Shown here piece after piece: positions 38,877-47,958 of a stretch of DNA of 64,000 nucleotides. A model generated the notes under the pieces. It made no database searches. It was not told the origin of the DNA and saw only the letters and a list, made by a program, of their open reading frames with translations. The stretch is from the NCBI RefSeq assembly GCF_019931675.1, contig NZ_CP082922.1:124001-188000 (forward strand), written 5' to 3'. The position numbers were made by a program, and so were the translations under genes. The stretch's first letter is position 1, and each line of letters begins with the position of its first letter. The stretch is from Nocardioides rotundus. Its GTDB lineage: Bacteria > Actinomycetota > Actinomycetes > Propionibacteriales > Nocardioidaceae.

Positions 38877-39653
38877 GCGGGGGACGAAGAGGGGGACGCG
38901 GGCGGCGTACGCGGACCAGCCGGGGCGCTGGGACATCGTCTGCTCGAGGAGCTTGGCGCCGGTGACGTTGCGCAGGAAGTGGGTCATCGCGATCGGGGCG
39001 ATCACGGTGAGCAGGCCGGGCAGCCAGCCGGAGGCGAGGCCGCCGACCAGCCACAGCCCCCACCACACGACCGCGTCGCCGAAGTAGTTCGGGTGCCGGG
39101 TCCAGCCCCACAGGCCGCGGTCCATGACGGGCGGGCGGGACTCGCGCGGTTGCGCTTTGTACGCCGACAGCTGAGCGTCGCCGATGGCCTCGAAGGCCAG
39201 GCCGGCGACCCACAGGACCACCCCGGCCCACAGCACCGGCCACCACTCGACCGCGAGCACCGCGCCGGCCTGCAGCGGCAGCGAGACCAGCCAGATCGCC
39301 AGCCCCTGGGGCACGAACACCTTGCGGATCGCCGCGGGCAGACCGCCGTCCCCGAGGAGGGCGGCGTACCTCGGGTCCTCGCCGGCGCCGCGCGAGCGCC
39401 GGTGGACGTGCCAGGCCAGCCGGAGCCCCCACGCCCCGGCCAGCCCGGCAAGGAGCCAGCGCCGTGCCGGCTCCCCCTCCCCGAGCGCCCATCCCATGAG
39501 GGCGCCGACGAGGGCGACGACCACGAACCCCAGACCCCACGTCACGTCCACGACCGCGACCCGGCCGGTGCGCTGGGACCACGCGACCGTGCCGGCCATG
39601 AGGAGTACGACGGCCAGCGCGGCCACGGCGGTCGTGAGCAAGAACGCGGTCAC
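38859..39653 (-). CDS. DUF1295 membrane protein (steroid 5-alpha-reductase-like)
   Basis: 264 residues from GTG 39653, overlapping the upstream methyltransferase stop (GTGA). About seven transmembrane helices; the C-terminal GLWGWTRHPNYFGDAVVWWG is the isoprenylcysteine methyltransferase/5-alpha-reductase NADPH or SAM site. This is the Rv0446c-like member of the SigK locus. It probably reduces or modifies a membrane lipid made by the two methyltransferases upstream. The last five codons lie in a 21-bp repeat. Confidence 0.85.
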   Translation of the reverse strand: MTAFLLTTAVAALAVVLLMAGTVAWSQRTGRVAVVDVTWGLGFVVVALVGALMGWALGEGEPARRWLLAGLAGAWGLRLAWHVHRRSRGAGEDPRYAALLGDGGLPAAIRKVFVPQGLAIWLVSLPLQAGAVLAVEWWPVLWAGVVLWVAGLAFEAIGDAQLSAYKAQPRESRPPVMDRGLWGWTRHPNYFGDAVVWWGLWLVGGLASGWLPGLLTVIAPIAMTHFLRNVTGAKLLEQTMSQRPGWSAYAARVPLFVPRPPSRR

Positions 39654-40966
39654 CAGGACCGCCCCGGGGGCAGCGAGTGGGGTGCGCCGGGCCGGACCAT
39701 GAGGATCTGGTCGACGCCCATCCGGCCGTCCCGGAAGGCCATCGAGCCGCCCGCGAGGTAGAGCCGCCACACCCGCAGCACCTCCTCGCCCACGAGCGCG
39801 GTCAGCTCCGGCGCGTGCCTCTCCAGGTTGGCGATCCACCCGTCGACGGTCCACACGTAGTGCTCCCGCAGCGCGTGGACGTCGCGCACCTCCAGCCCGC
39901 CGGCCTCCAGGAAGCCGAGGGTCTGCGCGAGCGGGCGCATGTGCATGTCGGGTGCGATGAACGACTCGATGAACGGGCCGCCGCCGGGGTGCCTGCCGGT
40001 GCGGGACATCTGCTGAACCAGCACCCGGCCGCCGGGGCGGACGGTGTCGTGCAGGACCCGCACATAGGCCGGGTAGTTGCCCTGCCCGACGTGCTCGCCC
40101 ATCTCCAGCGAGCCGACGGCGTCGAAGACGCCCCGCTCGGGGACCGCGCGGTAGTCCTGCAGCCGGATCTCGACCCGGTCGCCGAGACCGCGCTCGGCGA
40201 TCCGCGCGTCGATGAAGGCCTTCTGCTCGGCCGCGATCGTGACGCCGACGACCTGCGCGCCGAAGTGCTCGGCGGCGTGCAGGGACAGCGAGCCCCAGCC
40301 GCAGCCGACGTCGAGCATCCGCGCCCCCGGCTCCAGCCCGAGCTTGCGGCAGACCAGGTCGAGCTTGTCCCGCTGCCCCCGCTCCAGCGCCGCGACCGGG
40401 TCGCCGGTCGGGGCGCCGTCGGGGTAGTAGCCGCAGGAGTAGCCCATCTGCGGGTCCAGCACGAGGGAGTAGAACTCGTTGGAGAGGTCGTAGTGGTGGC
40501 TGATCGCGCTCCGGTCCCGGCGCACCGAGTGCAGTCGCCCGGACAGCCGCGCCTGCGACGCCGGCGGCGCCGGGGGTCGCGCCAGGTCGGCGATGCGGAG
40601 GTCGGTGGCCGCCATCGCCCCGCGCAGCGCCCGCACCAGGGCGCCCGCAGAACCGAGCCCCAGACCGGCGAGCCCGCGGTCGGCCGCGACGGCCCACGCG
40701 TGCGTGAGCGCCCGGTCGATCGCCCCGGTCGCGGTCTCGCCGTCCGCGGCGGGGAGGTCGAGCTCGCCGGTGACATAGGCCTGCGCGGCGCCGAGCTCGC
40801 CCGGATGCCGCAGGAGGCGCCGTACGGCGTCCGCCGACCGCAGCTCGACCACGGGGGCGTCCTCCGGCCCGGCCGACGACCCGTCCCACGCGCGGAGCCG
40901 CACCGGCAGGTCGCCGCGCAGCACGGGGCGCAGGGCCTCCTCGAGCCGGGGCGCCACCCCGCTCAA
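39650..40966 (-). CDS. Cyclopropane-fatty-acyl-phospholipid synthase-like methyltransferase (second in SigK operon)
   Basis: 438 residues from TTG 40966, which has GGGAGG 8 nt upstream and overlaps the upstream stop by 4 bp; GTG 40957 is the alternative. SAM site MLDVGCGWGSLSLHAAEHFG near residue 200, CFA active-site region GSLEMGEHVGQGNYPAY and the C-terminal Tyr/Trp-rich part. It transfers a methyl or methylene group from SAM to an unsaturated acyl chain in membrane phospholipid. UfaA1-like in context. It differs clearly from its neighbour, so the two probably act on different positions or steps. Confidence 0.85.
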   Translation of the reverse strand: MSGVAPRLEEALRPVLRGDLPVRLRAWDGSSAGPEDAPVVELRSADAVRRLLRHPGELGAAQAYVTGELDLPAADGETATGAIDRALTHAWAVAADRGLAGLGLGSAGALVRALRGAMAATDLRIADLARPPAPPASQARLSGRLHSVRRDRSAISHHYDLSNEFYSLVLDPQMGYSCGYYPDGAPTGDPVAALERGQRDKLDLVCRKLGLEPGARMLDVGCGWGSLSLHAAEHFGAQVVGVTIAAEQKAFIDARIAERGLGDRVEIRLQDYRAVPERGVFDAVGSLEMGEHVGQGNYPAYVRVLHDTVRPGGRVLVQQMSRTGRHPGGGPFIESFIAPDMHMRPLAQTLGFLEAGGLEVRDVHALREHYVWTVDGWIANLERHAPELTALVGEEVLRVWRLYLAGGSMAFRDGRMGVDQILMVRPGAPHSLPPGRSW

Positions 40967-42237
40967 CGAGCCGCCTCCCGCTCCAGCACGATCTGGCTCA
41001 CGTCGAGGTACCCCGACGCGAACCCGGCGCGGGAGTACTCCAGGTAGAAGTGCCACATCCGCCGGAACGTCTCGTCGAAGCCGAGCGCGGCGACCCGGTC
41101 AGCGGCGGCGAGGAAGGCGTCGTCCCAGCGCCGCAGCGTCTCGGCGTAGTGCCGGCCGAACGCGGTCCGCTCGGTGACCCGCAGGGTCGTCCGCTCGCGG
41201 GTGACCTGCTCGATCGCCTCGACGGAGGGCAGGAAGCCACCGGGGAAGACGTACTTCTGGATCCAGGTCCAGGTGTGCCGGGTCGCCAGCATCCGGTCGT
41301 GCGGCATGGTGATCGCCTGGATCCCGGCGCGCCCGCCGGGCGCGAGCAGCCGGTCGATGGTGGTGAAGTACGTCGGCCAGTAGTCGTAGCCGACGGCCTC
41401 GATCATCTCCACGCTGAGCACGACGTCGTAGGCGCCGTCGGCGGCGACGTCGCGGTAGTCGCGCAGCTCCACCTCGACCCGGTCCGCGACCCCGGCCGCG
41501 GCGATCCGCTCGCGGGCCAGCGCCTGCTGCTCTGAGGAGAGGGTGATGCTGTGCACCCGCGCACCCCGCTGGGCGGCACGGATCGCCAGCTCGCCCCAGC
41601 CGGTGCCGATCTCCAGGACGCGGGTGCCGTCGCCGACGCCGGTCGCGTCCAGCAGCCGCTCGATCTTCCGCTCCTGCGCCTGCTGCAGGGACTGGCTCTC
41701 CCACGAGGACTCCGGTGTCGCGAAGAGCGCCGAGGAGTAGGAGTAGGTCTGGTCCAGGAAGGTCGCGAACAGCTCGTTGGACAGGTCGTAGTGGTGCGCG
41801 ATGTTGTCGCGGGCGTTGTCGACGCTGCTCTCCTCGGCCCGCGGCGGGCGCGCCAGGTGGAGGCCGCGCAGGCGCTGCAGCGGGCGCGGCACCAGGTCGG
41901 CCATCCGCGCGGCGAGGACGGTGAGGAAGCCGCCCAGGTCGGGGGCGTCCCAGGCGCCGGTGAGGTAGGCCTCCCCGAAGCCGATCAGCCCGTCGGTGCC
42001 GATCCGGGTGAAGAGCTCCTCGGGCCGGTGCACGACCATCGCCGGTCCGCCGCGGCCCAGGGTCCGCCCGTCGACCTGGACGCTCACCTCCAGGCGGCTC
42101 ACCGCCGCGGTGAAGAGGCCCCGGGCGACCCGGGCGGCGGCCGCCGCGCGCAGCCCGGTCGGGGGCTCGTGCAGGCCCGGCCAGTCCGCCAGGGAGGGCC
42201 GGACCGCGTCGCTGCGGGTGGGGCGGGTGATGGTCAT
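40963..42237 (-). CDS. Cyclopropane-fatty-acyl-phospholipid synthase-like methyltransferase (first in SigK operon)
   Basis: 424 residues from ATG 42237. SAM motif VLEIGTGWGELAIRAAQ near residue 205, NIAHHYDLSNELFATFLDQ and VEMIEAVGYDYWPTYF are classic CFA-synthase motifs (bicarbonate/active-site Glu-Tyr region). It overlaps the FAD-DUF1365 gene by 4 bp upstream and the second methyltransferase downstream. Membership in the SigK operon matches ufaA1-type genes. Confidence 0.88.
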   Translation of the reverse strand: MTITRPTRSDAVRPSLADWPGLHEPPTGLRAAAAARVARGLFTAAVSRLEVSVQVDGRTLGRGGPAMVVHRPEELFTRIGTDGLIGFGEAYLTGAWDAPDLGGFLTVLAARMADLVPRPLQRLRGLHLARPPRAEESSVDNARDNIAHHYDLSNELFATFLDQTYSYSSALFATPESSWESQSLQQAQERKIERLLDATGVGDGTRVLEIGTGWGELAIRAAQRGARVHSITLSSEQQALARERIAAAGVADRVEVELRDYRDVAADGAYDVVLSVEMIEAVGYDYWPTYFTTIDRLLAPGGRAGIQAITMPHDRMLATRHTWTWIQKYVFPGGFLPSVEAIEQVTRERTTLRVTERTAFGRHYAETLRRWDDAFLAAADRVAALGFDETFRRMWHFYLEYSRAGFASGYLDVSQIVLEREAAR

Positions 42238-44267
42238 CGCGAGACGCCCTCCTGGGGAGTGTGGGCGGGACGGGGACGGACGGGCAGGCGCCGGGCCCAC
42301 AGCCAGACGCCGTGGGCGTGGATGAGGGCCGAGCCGCGCCAGGAGGCGAGCGCGGCCCGCCGTACCTGCGAGCGGGTCGCGTCGTCGACGCGCCGGCCGG
42401 ACAGGGAGGCACTGAAGCGGGCGTCGCCCGAGTCGCCGGGGACGAGCGTCACCGCGACCTCGAGCCGGTCCGGGCCGTCGCCGGCGGGGTCGGAGACCGG
42501 TGGGGGTACGGCGACCTCGTAGTGGCCGTCGACGCCGTGGAACGGCGAGACGTACATCTGCTTCTCGGTCCGCGACCGCCCCTGCGCGTCGGGGTGGACG
42601 AGGTAGGCGTGCCGGTCGCCGTAGGTGTTGTGCACCTCGACCACGACGCCCGCCAGGTCGTCGCCGCGGAAGCACCAGAAGACGCTGATCGGGTTGAAGC
42701 ACCAGCCGAGCGCCCGCGGCTGCGCGGCCATCAGGATCCGGCCGCCGTCCAGCTCGACGTCGTGCCGGGCGAGGAACGCCTCGACGTTCTCGCGGATGCT
42801 GCGGTCCGGGTCGCCGAGGTGGTCGCGGGCCTCGAAGGTGCCGAACCGGCCGTGGTCGGGGACCGCGTCGAGGTCGACCAGCCAGGTGTGGGAGGCGTGG
42901 GTGAAGTCGCGGCGGCGGGGTGCGCGGCGGGTGTGCCGGATCGTGGTGCGGTAGAGCCCCGGACGGGCGAGGGCGCGGCGGGCGTCCGGCGCGGGCCAGT
43001 CCAGCCCGAGGCGGCGTACGGCGGCCAGGCCGGAGCGCGCGCCGTCCTCGTGGAACCCCCAGCCGTGGTAGGCGCCCGCGAGCACGATCCGGTCGGTGTC
43101 GCACTCGCCGAGCCGGCCCTGGGCGGCCACCGAGGAGGGGGAGTAGATGGGGTGGGCGTACTCCATCCGGTCGATCACGCCTGCGGGGTCGACCAGGTCC
43201 TCGCCGCCGAGGGTGACCAGGTAGCGGGTGCCGTCGCCGCCGACCGGCAGCCGCATCAGCCGGGTCAGGTCGTAGGTCACGGTCACCCCGTCCGCGCCGT
43301 CGGCGCGGCGGCGGAAGTTCCACGACGCCCGGGCGTTCTCCGCGCGCGGCAGCAGGGAGGTGTCGGTGTGCAGCAGCGCCGGGTTGGTGGAGTACGGCAT
43401 CGCCCCGAGCACGTCGGCCTGCGCGGGCGTCGGGCGCGCGAGCATGGAGAGGGCCTGGCCGGGGTGGGTCGCGATCACGACGGCGTCGACGCGCGTCACC
43501 CGGCCGTTGCCGTCGGTGACCTCGACCCCGTCGGGCGTCTCCAGCACGGAGGTGACCTTCGCGCCGAGCCGGACGTCGCCGACCGCCTCCGCCACGCGCC
43601 GGACATACTCCCTCGAGCCGCCGAGCACGGTGCGCCACTGCGGCGACCCGAGGACGCCGAGCATCCCGTGGTGGTCCAGGAAGGTGAAGAGGTAGCGCGC
43701 GGGGTAGTCCAGCGCGATCGCCGGGTCGCACGACCACACCGCCGCCACGAGCGGCTCCATGAAGTCTGTGGCGAAGGTGTCGCTGAACCGGCCGCGGGCC
43801 AGGAAGTCGCGCAGGGTGAGGTCAGCGCCGGCGCCCTCGGTGCGCAGCAGCCGCCGGGCGCGCCGGTGGAAACGCGGGACCTCGGTCAGCATCGCGAGGT
43901 ACGCCGGGTCGTGCAGGTTGGCCGGGGTCGGGAAGAGCCCCCGCAGGCCCAGCGCGCCGGCGTACTCCCGGCCCGTGCGGTCGTCGCGCACCGACATGGA
44001 CATCTCCGAGTCCTGCGTCCGGACGCCGAGCTCGGCGAAGAGCCGCAGCAGCGTGGGGTAGGTGCGCTCGTTGTGCACGATGAAGCCGGTGTCGATCGCC
44101 AGCGGCCCGTCGGGCGTGGCGACCTCGTGGGTGTCGGCGTGCCCGCCGAGCCGGTCGTCGGCCTCGAAGAGCGTCACCGTGGCGGTGCGGGAGGCGACGT
44201 AGGCCGCCGTCAGCCCGGCGACCCCGGATCCGACGACGGCCACGCTGCGCGGCGCGGCTCCCCTCAT
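42234..44267 (-). CDS. FAD-dependent amine-oxidase-like protein fused to DUF1365
   Basis: 677 residues from ATG 44267, overlapping the anti-sigma stop (ATGA). Residues 1-430 are an NAD(P)/FAD oxidoreductase of the flavin amine oxidase type (VVGSGVAGLTAAYVAS, FEADDRLGGHADTH). Residues about 435-677 are DUF1365 (WCFNPISVFWCF). In the mycobacterial SigK locus these are two genes (Rv0449c and Rv0448c, from memory); here they are one reading frame with no stop and no usable start between them. In proteobacteria the same pair sits with CFA-like enzymes in singlet-oxygen regulons for modified fatty acids. Confidence 0.87.
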   Translation of the reverse strand: MRGAAPRSVAVVGSGVAGLTAAYVASRTATVTLFEADDRLGGHADTHEVATPDGPLAIDTGFIVHNERTYPTLLRLFAELGVRTQDSEMSMSVRDDRTGREYAGALGLRGLFPTPANLHDPAYLAMLTEVPRFHRRARRLLRTEGAGADLTLRDFLARGRFSDTFATDFMEPLVAAVWSCDPAIALDYPARYLFTFLDHHGMLGVLGSPQWRTVLGGSREYVRRVAEAVGDVRLGAKVTSVLETPDGVEVTDGNGRVTRVDAVVIATHPGQALSMLARPTPAQADVLGAMPYSTNPALLHTDTSLLPRAENARASWNFRRRADGADGVTVTYDLTRLMRLPVGGDGTRYLVTLGGEDLVDPAGVIDRMEYAHPIYSPSSVAAQGRLGECDTDRIVLAGAYHGWGFHEDGARSGLAAVRRLGLDWPAPDARRALARPGLYRTTIRHTRRAPRRRDFTHASHTWLVDLDAVPDHGRFGTFEARDHLGDPDRSIRENVEAFLARHDVELDGGRILMAAQPRALGWCFNPISVFWCFRGDDLAGVVVEVHNTYGDRHAYLVHPDAQGRSRTEKQMYVSPFHGVDGHYEVAVPPPVSDPAGDGPDRLEVAVTLVPGDSGDARFSASLSGRRVDDATRSQVRRAALASWRGSALIHAHGVWLWARRLPVRPRPAHTPQEGVSR

Positions 44268-44983
44268 GCCGACCCCGAGAGGTCGAACAGCGCGATCGGG
44301 TCGCTCGTGGGCTGCGGCGACCCGCCGGCGGGCTCGACCGTGATGCCTGCGCCGGTGACGTCGGCCGCGTCGCCCTCGAGCAGCATCGTCTGGTCGGCGC
44401 GCTCGGGCATCAGGCCCGCATCGGTCATCGAGCCGTCGGACTGCTGCAGCCACAGCTGGTAGACCCGGCCCGGTGGGGGCGCGTCCATGTCGTGGGTGGT
44501 GATGACGGCGCGGCCCTCGCGCACCGACCGGGTCACGGTGGCGCTCGCGCCGCCCGGCAGGTGCACCGACACCTCCTGGGCGTCCGGCGCCCGCAGCACC
44601 CGCTCGCTCGCGGTCAGCTGCTGCTGGCTGGTCCCGTCCGAGCGGTCCCACGGCTCGGTGACCGCCACCCCCACGCCGACGGCGGCCAGCACGGCCGCGG
44701 CGACGAGGAGCGGCAGCCGACGCGAGGCCGCAGGGCTGCGTCGGTCGGTCTCCGGCGGCAGCGGCCGCACCCGGCCGATGTCGGCGAGTACGGCGTCGCG
44801 TAGGGCCCGCGGTGGCGCGACGGCCCCGTCGTCGGCGAGGGCGGCCGCCGCCTCGCGCAGGCTGGCCACCTCGGCGCGGCACTCGGAGCACTGGGCGAGG
44901 TGTCGCTCGAACTGCGCCCGCTCGGTCTCGTCGAGCGCGCCGACGGCGTAGGCACCCGACAGCGCGTGGATCTCGCTGGTCAT
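44264..44983 (-). CDS. rskA: Anti-sigma-K factor RskA-like membrane protein
   Basis: 239 residues from ATG 44983 with AGGAGGTG 8 nt upstream. The N-terminal zinc anti-sigma domain has HLAQCSEC (H-x3-C-x2-C) near residue 30. One transmembrane helix lies at about 95-112 (LPLLVAAAVLAAVGVGVAV), then the RskA extracytoplasmic domain (RVYQLWLQQSDGSM). It binds and holds SigK; regulated intramembrane proteolysis releases it. It overlaps sigK by 4 bp. Confidence 0.9.
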   Translation of the reverse strand: MTSEIHALSGAYAVGALDETERAQFERHLAQCSECRAEVASLREAAAALADDGAVAPPRALRDAVLADIGRVRPLPPETDRRSPAASRRLPLLVAAAVLAAVGVGVAVTEPWDRSDGTSQQQLTASERVLRAPDAQEVSVHLPGGASATVTRSVREGRAVITTHDMDAPPPGRVYQLWLQQSDGSMTDAGLMPERADQTMLLEGDAADVTGAGITVEPAGGSPQPTSDPIALFDLSGSA

Positions 44984-45597
44984 CGGCCTGCACCTCCTAC
45001 TCCCAGATGGTCCCGCAGCCGGATCAGGCCGTCGCGGATGCGGGTCTTGGCCGTGCCGACCGGGAGGTCGAGCATCGCGGCCACTTGCGTGTGTGTGTAG
45101 CCACCGAAGTAGGCCAGGCCGATGGCCTCGCGCTGCACCTCGGTGAGCTGGCCCAGGGCGTCCCGCACCCGGCGGGCCTCCATCGAGGTCTCCGCCTGCT
45201 CCGCGGTGGAGTCGTGCGGGGTCGCATGGACCGGGTCCTGCTGGTGGTACGTCGTCTCCCGCCGCGAGGACGCCTCGGCCGACCGGACGCGGTCGACCGC
45301 CTTGCGGTGGGCGATGGTGAGCAGCCAGCTCAGCGGGCTGCCGCGGTCGGGGTCGAACCGGGCGGCGGTGCGCCAGATCTCGACGTACGCCTCCTGGGTG
45401 ACCTCCTCGGCCTGCGCCGGGTCGCGCACCACCCGCAGCACCAGGCCGTAGACCCGGGGCGCGGTGGCGTCGTAGAGCCGGGCGAACGCGGCCTGGTCGC
45501 CCCGCGCCGAGCTCCGCAGCAGTGTGCCGAGCTCGGGCGCACCCGCACCCTCCGGCTCCCCCTCGGGGCCGGAGGGCACGGGCTGCAGATGGCTCAC
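44980..45597 (-). CDS. sigK: ECF RNA polymerase sigma factor SigK-like
   Basis: 205 residues from GTG 45597. Sigma-2 region RVYGLVLRVVRDPAQAEEVTQE (residues 48-69) and sigma-4 LTEVQREAIGLAYFGGYTHT plus VGTAKTRIRDGLIRLRDHLG are ECF19/SigK. It sits between a fasciclin lipoprotein and RskA, matching the mycobacterial SigK regulon (mpt83/mpt70, sigK, rskA, Rv0446c-0449c). It should direct transcription from CCATCC/CGAAYC promoters like those seen at 46383 and 47959. Confidence 0.92.
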   Translation of the reverse strand: MSHLQPVPSGPEGEPEGAGAPELGTLLRSSARGDQAAFARLYDATAPRVYGLVLRVVRDPAQAEEVTQEAYVEIWRTAARFDPDRGSPLSWLLTIAHRKAVDRVRSAEASSRRETTYHQQDPVHATPHDSTAEQAETSMEARRVRDALGQLTEVQREAIGLAYFGGYTHTQVAAMLDLPVGTAKTRIRDGLIRLRDHLGVGGAGR

Positions 45598-45638
45598 GCG
45601 GTCCTCGCTGAAGACGATTCGGTCGGTCGGTGCAAGGA

Positions 45639-46325
45639 TCACATGGCCGGCATGAGGACCGAGTCCACGACATACACCGTCGCGTTCGCGGTCGGGATGT
45701 TGCCGCACAGCACGGTCGCCTTCTCCGTGCCGATCGTGGCCTGCTCGCCGGTGCCGTTGATCTTCAGCTTGTCGCCGGCCAGCGTGGTGAGCTGCCCGGA
45801 GAGGTCCTCCGGCGCCAGCTTGCCCTCGACCACGTGGTGGGAGAGGACGGTGGTGAGCTGCTTCTTGTTCTTCAGCAGCGCGTTGAGGTCCTTCTTCGGC
45901 ACCGCGGCGAAGGCGTCGTCGGTCGGGGCGAAGACGGTGATCTCCTGAGCGCTGTTGAGGGTGTCGACCAGGTCGGCCTTGCCGACGGCGGTGACCAGCG
46001 TCTTCAGCAGCGGGTTCGCGCTGGCGGCGGTCGCCACCGGCTCGGTCGCCATGCCGTTGAACGAGCCGGCGCCGTTGGCGGGGATCGCTGAGCAGCCCTC
46101 GCCGTAGGTCTGCGCGGCCGGGTCGGCGTTGTCGCTGCCGCTCATCTCCGACTCGGCGTCGCTGGCGGCCTCGCCGGCCTCGCTGGTGGCCTCCTCGGCC
46201 GCCTGGCCGGCCTCGCTCGTGGCGTCGCTGGCCGCGTTCTCGGCCTCGCTGCCACAGGCCGCCAGGCCCAGGGTCGCGGTGAGGGCGAGGGCGGCGATGC
46301 CGCTGGTGCGCTTGAGGGAAGTCAT
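45639..46325 (-). CDS. Fasciclin (FAS1) domain lipoprotein, MPT83-like
   Basis: 228 residues from ATG 46325. Signal peptide with lipobox LAAC (Cys24), then an Ala/Glu/Ser low-complexity linker (25-65), and one FAS1 domain (90-228) with the H1 motif ITVFAPTDDAFAAVP and the H2 motif TTVLSHHVVEGKL. MPT83/MPT70 are the main SigK targets in mycobacteria. The protein is anchored outside the membrane; fasciclin domains mediate adhesion. Its promoter has SigK-type elements, and a 41-bp gap to sigK suggests co-transcription. Confidence 0.92.
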   Translation of the reverse strand: MTSLKRTSGIAALALTATLGLAACGSEAENAASDATSEAGQAAEEATSEAGEAASDAESEMSGSDNADPAAQTYGEGCSAIPANGAGSFNGMATEPVATAASANPLLKTLVTAVGKADLVDTLNSAQEITVFAPTDDAFAAVPKKDLNALLKNKKQLTTVLSHHVVEGKLAPEDLSGQLTTLAGDKLKINGTGEQATIGTEKATVLCGNIPTANATVYVVDSVLMPAM

Positions 46326-46382
46326 GGTGTCTGCCTTTCGTGGGGGATCTCCCGGGATGTCTTCCCCGGGCTGACATGGAGT

Positions 46383-46410
46383 GATTCGGTGCCCGCGCCG
46401 AGCCGGATTG
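46383..46410 (-). promoter_or_regulatory. SigK-type promoter of the fasciclin gene
   Basis: On the minus strand CAATCC (46405-46410) and CGAATC (46383-46388) are separated by 16 bp, close to the SigK consensus CCATCC-(16-18)-CGAATA/T. The start ATG follows about 58 bp downstream with GAAAGG as ribosome binding site. Confidence 0.65.
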
Positions 46411-46434
46411 GCCCGATCGGAGAATTTCTGGAGA

Positions 46435-47952
46435 TCAGGTGACGGTGACGGTGATCTGCTGGATCCCGCTGGAGCCCTCCGGGAACGGAGCGGCACGTAC
46501 GGCGGTCTGCTGCTCGCCGTCCTCCGCGGTCGCCCGCACCTCGAGCTGGTGCATGCCCGGGCGGGCGTCCCACGGCAGGAACCACTGGCGCCAGTAGTCG
46601 ACGCCCGCGTCCGGTCCCAGGCGGGCCTCCTGCCAGGGGCCGCCGTCGATCCGGACCTCGACCTTGCCGATCCCGCGCTGCTGGGCCCAGGCGACGCCGG
46701 CGACGACGATCTCGCCCGCGTCCGTGGTGGAGAGGGGCCGAGGCGTGTCGATCCGGCTGGACACCTTGATCGGCGCGTCGGTGGCCCACTTCCGCTCGGT
46801 CCAGTAGGCCTGCTGCTCGGCGTAGGTCGTCAGGGTCAGCCGCGTCACCCACTTGGTGGAGCCGACGTAGCCGTAGATCCCCGGCGTCACCAGCCGGGCG
46901 GGGAACCCGTGCGCCTGCGGCAGCGGTGCGCCGTTCATGCCGACGGCCAGCAGCGGCTCGCGCCCGTCGAGGGCGACGGCGAGCGGGGTGGAGATGGTCA
47001 TCCCGTCCACGTCGGTGGAGAGGATCTGGTCGGCGCGGGTGTTCGCGATGCCGGCGCGGTCGAGCAGAGAGGTGAGGGGTACGCCGAGCCAGCGCGCCGC
47101 GCCGACGTACTGCCCGCCCACCTCGTTGCTGACGCAGGTGAGGGTGATGTCGCGCTCCACCAGGTCCATCGCCAGGATCTCGGCGAAGGTGAAGCTGACC
47201 TCGCGGTCCACGTCGCCGTCGATGGTGAGCGTCCACTCGCCCGGGTCCACGACCGGCAGGGTCAGGCGGGTGTCGACCCGGTAGAAGTCCGCGTTCGGCG
47301 TGCGGAACGGGCTGATCCCGCGGATCCGGCGTTCCAGGCCGGCGGGGAGCGGCGCCAGTCGCTTGATCGCGCTCGGCAGGGTCACGCTCGCCGGGATCGC
47401 CCGGGCGCGGGCCAGCCACTGCCCCGCCGCCCCCGAGCCGGCGGCGACGACGGCGAGCAGGCCCGCGCCCAGCAGGACACCGCGGCGGGTCGGCCCGTCC
47501 GCCGCGCCCGTCCCCCGGCGCGCCGCGGTGCGCCCCACCAGCCACCACAGCGCGCCGACCCCGACGACCCCCGCGACGACGGCGGGCAGCGCGGCGAGCG
47601 CCCCTGCCTCGGGCCGCGTCACCGCCGCCGCCCCCGCCGTCGCCACCAGGGCCACCATGAGCGCCGCTCCCAGGGAGAAGGAGCGGCGCGCCAGAAGCCC
47701 GATGACGACGGCGAGGCCCAGCACCCCCACCAGGACCGAGCCGAGCAGGATCGGCTTGTCCCACGTGCCGAAGGTGGCGATCGCCCACTCCTTGACCGGT
47801 GTGGGGGTCGCGTCGATCACCGCCGAGCCGACCGCGATCACCGGCGAGGAGGCGGGATCGGTCGCTCCGGCGACCAGGTGGGCCACCGCCGTCCCGGTCA
47901 GGGTGGCGAGGACCGCGGCGCCGGCGGCAGCGAGCGTGCTCGGGGTGCGCAT
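46435..47952 (-). CDS. Membrane-anchored molybdopterin oxidoreductase (sulfite-oxidase family)
   Basis: 505 residues from ATG 47952. Four N-terminal transmembrane segments (about 5-25, 68-88, 93-112, 118-140) and a further one near 165-182, then the sulfite-oxidase/YedY molybdopterin domain (210-410) with the Mo-ligand Cys in ITLTCVSNEVGG near residue 277, and a C-terminal immunoglobulin-like dimerisation domain. Cofactor is Mo-MPT. The catalytic domain should be extracytoplasmic. It has its own SigK-type promoter, so it belongs to the SigK regulon, possibly for repair of oxidised sulphur groups. Confidence 0.87.
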   Translation of the reverse strand: MRTPSTLAAAGAAVLATLTGTAVAHLVAGATDPASSPVIAVGSAVIDATPTPVKEWAIATFGTWDKPILLGSVLVGVLGLAVVIGLLARRSFSLGAALMVALVATAGAAAVTRPEAGALAALPAVVAGVVGVGALWWLVGRTAARRGTGAADGPTRRGVLLGAGLLAVVAAGSGAAGQWLARARAIPASVTLPSAIKRLAPLPAGLERRIRGISPFRTPNADFYRVDTRLTLPVVDPGEWTLTIDGDVDREVSFTFAEILAMDLVERDITLTCVSNEVGGQYVGAARWLGVPLTSLLDRAGIANTRADQILSTDVDGMTISTPLAVALDGREPLLAVGMNGAPLPQAHGFPARLVTPGIYGYVGSTKWVTRLTLTTYAEQQAYWTERKWATDAPIKVSSRIDTPRPLSTTDAGEIVVAGVAWAQQRGIGKVEVRIDGGPWQEARLGPDAGVDYWRQWFLPWDARPGMHQLEVRATAEDGEQQTAVRAAPFPEGSSGIQQITVTVT

Positions 47953-47958
47953 GGAGGT

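Noticed and set aside
45616..45640. Possible SigK promoter directly before sigK (TGATCC and CGAATC)
   Set aside because: Spacer is only 14 bp and the -35 match is poor; sigK is probably read from the fasciclin promoter.
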